NCBI GenBank assembly: GCA_944989445.1
Contig: CALYLW010000039.1
Location: 2,229,001-2,293,000, forward strand
Source: Ampullaceana balthica
Lineage: Eukaryota; Mollusca; Gastropoda; Lymnaeidae
DNA: 64,000 bases
Direction of reading: 5' to 3'
Position numbers and translations under genes: made by a program. Position 1 is the stretch's first letter; the number at the start of each line of letters is the position of its first letter. The notes below the pieces were generated by a model. That model saw nothing but the letters and a program-made list of their open reading frames with translations. It was not told the origin of the DNA and made no database searches. Shown piece after piece: positions 60,797 through 64,000 of this stretch.

Positions 60797-62954
60797 AGTG
60801 GTTCTCAAACTTTTTGGGCTACCTCCCACTTTCCAGTAAAAATATTACTCAGCCCCCCCCCCAAACTTTTTTTAAAATAATTCTAACACAGGACTACGAT
60901 CCGCTACCCATATTCGGCCAGTCAAAGTATATTATGCGACCCGTAGGCATGTATGTACATGTGGCGATCTTGTGTCATGTTAATATTCTTTGATTAGAAT
61001 TTTTAAATATATTTTTGAAATTTTATTCCCAGCACTTGATTCGAATCTAGAGATATATAATTTGGTTTTATGGCTTCAGAATCATTAGTCATTAATTGTT
61101 AACATACCTGTTCAAAACTACATTTCAGCTCAACCGGAATAGGTTTTTGTTTACGATTTACATTTCGAACGGTTTTGAATATTTGTGATTTAAAAGCAAA
61201 TAGACGTTGATTTAACAATGAGTGCTGCCAAAAAAAGTAAGACTGAGGACGAATGTCTTTTTTAAATGACGAATTAACTGTTAAATATTGCTTCACGAGC
61301 GTTGGCAGAAAAGCAGCCTGCTTGCTGTGCCGTGAGTGTGAGCGTCTTTAATGAGTGCGACTTAAAAAGAAACCACCAAACGAAACATTTGTGTTTCGGG
61401 CACAATTTAACGAACCAAGGGAGAATAAGGAAATGCAAGAAGTTTGTTAATAATTTTAAAAAGCAGCAAAATGTATTTACCAAAAGTCTTAAAGACGAGA
61501 TGCTGCAACCGAAGCCAGTTTGGAGAATTCTCATAAGATCGTAAAACGGAACCAGCCTTTTTCTGACTGTGAATTTATCAAGAAATGTTTGACATATGCA
61601 GCAAGCGTTATGTGTTCAGAAAAGAAAACATAATTTGACACCATTTCTTTATTAAGGGAACTTTAATCAGACGTTTTTTTAAAAAAGTGACAATTTGATG
61701 CATCAACTTCGAGATGCAAGCAAAGACTTTTTTGGTACTCTCGCATTGGATTAAAGTACCAATGTATAGGAACAGCACACTTGTTGGTATTTATAGGGGG
61801 AATACATCATTGTTTCGAGTTTAACGAATAATAAGTCTGTGTTGAGGCACTCAAAGACACAAATACAGGCCAGGATTGATTAAATACTGTAGAGGACTGT
61901 TTTGAAATAACTGGGTTGGTGTGGATCAAGATGGCCAGTGTAATAACCGATTAAGAGCGAGCTTTAACTGAAAAAGTAATATGAACAATAAAATTAAAGA
62001 ATATCAGCCTGACCACACAATCTTACCTCTCCACTGTGGCAACCATCAGGAAAGTCTGTGTAAGGCTGTGTTGAATTTCAAGCAGTTGTTAGTATGATAA
62101 ACCTTTTAAAAGTAAGGGAACTTAATCACATGTGTTAAAAGCACCGTTTGAAGATTTGAATATTATATTATCTACCACGGCAGTGTACGTTGGCTGAGCC
62201 TGGGCAAGTTATTGAGGCGAGTATGAGATCGCACGGAAGCAATATTTATGTTGCTGGAGATGAAAGGTTTTGTTGTGATTTTGTTACTTCCATAGTTAAT
62301 TTAGAGTGGAAGTTAGACTTCATGTTTGCCATTGACATTATGGAAAATTTGAATGAACTGAATGTCAAACTTCAGGGCAATGGCTTGTTTGCACATGAAA
62401 TGTACGTGTAAGTTAGATCATTTCAGACAAAACTCTCCCTGTTCTCCAGGCAAGCAGGTGAAAATAGGTTTTGCTATTTCCCTTTGCAAAAATAGAAAAC
62501 CATTTCTTGTAAAATGGCTGACAAGTACAAGGCTCAGTTGGATGATGCCTTTGCTATGTAATTTAAAACGAGGTTCCAAGACGACAAGAACCTGGAACCA
62601 CTCTTCAATATCCTCAGTTCACAATTTAGTGCAGAAGCTGATTAAGCCCCAGAAGATATACCGTTAGAACTGCTTAACCTAAAGGCATATTATGACCTGT
62701 AGGAGAATTTCAAGTTAGTTTTTCTCTGCTTGAGTTTTTTTTCTCTTTTTTTCCTAGATGCAGCGTTTCCACACTTAAAAAAACTTTGCTTTCAAATTTT
62801 TGTCATTATTTTGGTCCACATACATCTGTGAGCAAGCTTTTTCTTGTCTGAAAATAAATAAGTCTAAGAACAGATCGATGTTGACTGACTGCAATTTGAA
62901 TGCATTAATGCGAATAATAACCAGTAACCTGGTTCCACAAATCAAGAATGGTTC

Positions 62955-62960
<6 letters not shown>
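60797..62960 (+). mobile_element. hAT element (GTF2IRD2/Charlie8-like), decayed
   Basis: Left end CAGTGGTTCTCAAACTTTTT is the classic terminus of this hAT group. The coding part follows from 61217 to 62950. The right end is not found; the CA microsatellite starts inside or right after the last coding motif. Confidence 0.8.
61217..62950 (+). pseudogene. hAT transposase pseudogene, GTF2IRD2-like
   Basis: Pieces in order: MSAAKKSKTEDECLF; YCFTSVGRKAACLLC; VSVFNECDLKRNHQTKH (BED-type finger, H-x4-H); QPFSDCEFIKKCLTYAASVM; DASKDFFGTLALD; LHCGNHQESLCKAVLNF; LNVKLQGNGLFAHEMYV (about 62360); LEPLFNILSSQFSAEA (about 62590); FWSTYICEQAFSCLKINKSK and RSMLTDCNLNALMRI (about 62815), the dimerisation region. 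Stops and frameshifts occur throughout. The motif set equals the Charlie8-type transposase known from vertebrate GTF2IRD2. Confidence 0.88.
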
Positions 62961-63041
<81 letters not shown>

Positions 63042-63050
63042 GCGCGCGCG
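62957..63050. repeat. CA/CG microsatellite
   Basis: About 41 CA units, then (CG)5 and a few CA. Confidence 0.99.
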
Positions 63051-63335
63051 CACGCACACATCATATAAAATCATATACATGAGACGATGAACCTGGTTTG
63101 CTGCTACCAAGTTTAGAAATCCACGGCTTTATTTTCGTCAGCAGTACTCTTAAGTAACCGCGATTGACTATTTGCATTAAAAAAACAACAAATTAGTTAC
63201 CGCACTGAATCTACTTTCCACTAAATATGATGACGGAAATGTAATTACGAAATTTTAAATTGCAGCCCATACTTCAGCATCTCCTTTTCCAGCCAGAATT
63301 GTTAATAGCAGCGTTTGAATTTAAAACTAAATTCA

Positions 63336-63690
63336 TTATTTGTAGCTACTTTTTGGAATAAGTTTGCAAATATTTATCAAATAATAGTTCTTAGAAAATG
63401 TGTTCTTTCTTTGTGAACCGCGCGTATGACAAACGTAAAGGTTAATTTCCTGGCAAAGTTGACTCCTTAAGTTTAAAAGAAAACAGAGATGTTTTAAATA
63501 CCCACACAATGTATCTGCAACACCTTGAGCCTTTTCATCAGTTCTGATTTGAACTGTATTATTGCTAAACGAATATTTCTTGATAATATCAGATGCTTGC
63601 TTATGTACCACTGTCCGTATTAATTCACTTATAGCATGGTATAATTTGTTCTTTACCAATATTATAATATTTACCCGATTTGGCAATCAA
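63336..63690 (-). pseudogene. hAT transposase fragment, ZBED5/SCAND3-like
   Basis: On minus: HAISELIRTVVHKQASDIIK, YSFSNNTVQIRTDEKAQGVA and DTLCGYLK. This matches the conserved block (I-x-E-x-L ... LSNNTVxRRIxxMAxxVExxL) of ZBED5/SCAND3/FAM200-type transposases. RR is changed and the frame breaks after it. It is a different lineage from the hAT at 60.8 kb. Confidence 0.6.
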
Positions 63691-63908
63691 TAAAGAAATA
63701 TTGTAAGAAGCAAGCAAGCCATTGCCATCTTGTGTGGTTGCTGTTGAAAAGAGTGTTGTCAAAGTCATTTAAAAAAAATAAATTTGTATTTTACTCTTTG
63801 AAAATTATATAAATCCTTATCTTTTTTTATCCCCGTTAGTTTTATTTCAAATGTTCTTGCAGTCTGGAAGTGCGTAATTGTAAATATAAAAAAAACAACT
63901 AAATGCAA

Positions 63909-64000
63909 ACAGAGGCGGCGTTAGGTACGCGCGAGGCATGGTGCAACAATGACCAAGCGGGGCCCCCCTCTATTAGATCAATTCTTGCGCAAACTCAGTA
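63909..64000. mobile_element. Probable hAT/MITE left end cut by the window edge
   Basis: CAGAGGCGGCGTTAGGTACG, then GGCATGG and CGGGGCCCCCCTC; start and composition are like the other MITEs here. Right end is outside. Confidence 0.45.

Noticed and set aside
62775..63110. Thr-His / Val-Cys repeat frames
   Set aside because: CA microsatellite translation. Only the part before it (62800-62950) is real, as a transposase relic.

Overview
This window is from an animal nuclear genome, most likely a lophotrochozoan and probably a gastropod mollusc. Reasons: spliced genes with GT/AG introns, a tetraspanin gene and a multi-fibronectin-type-III (FN3) receptor gene, a tRNA-derived SINE with a matching LINE, many hAT DNA transposons, and a very high load of minisatellites in AT-rich DNA. 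The species is an inference; no marker here fixes it.

Layout. (1) 1-14574: a pure 23-bp satellite of about 634 copies that runs off the left edge. (2) 15353-26012, minus strand: the 5' part of a receptor-like gene. I rebuilt 13 exons: a signal-peptide exon, a Ser/Thr-rich exon, then about five FN3 domains. The gene has no end here, so it should continue through or beyond the satellite. (3) 26-32 kb: intergenic DNA with minisatellites and one possible membrane-protein exon. (4) 32145-35544, plus strand: a three-exon gene for a 271-aa protein I do not recognise. (5) 34.3-41.9 kb: transposon-rich DNA with a SINE, LINE fragments, a hAT element with a perfect 8-bp target duplication, and a LINE split by a hAT that itself holds two MITEs. 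(6) 43978-54398, plus strand: a tetraspanin gene with nine coding exons, 339 aa, all phases consistent. Its intron 7 carries a 1.7-kb hAT-like element with two inverted MITEs inside. (7) 55.9-58 kb: a MITE and LINE relics. (8) 59828-60441: two exons of a second tetraspanin with the same exon lengths as the first. (9) 60.8-63.7 kb: decayed hAT transposases and a CA microsatellite.

Main discovery candidate. Many minisatellites here are not scattered at random in introns: they sit on exon-intron junctions, and their unit contains the splice site. At least eleven junctions in three unrelated genes carry ladders of 3 to about 17 extra donors or acceptors. In several cases (units of 27, 42, 45 and 51 bp) the repeat is a multiple of 3 and stays open in the exon frame, so a choice of distal site would lengthen the ectodomain by 9, 14, 15 or 17 residues per repeat. 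This could be a source of protein length variation, or a by-product of tolerated tandem duplication. Long-read RNA would decide.

Most long open frames in the window are produced by tandem repeats whose unit is a multiple of 3 (or has no stops) and are not genes.
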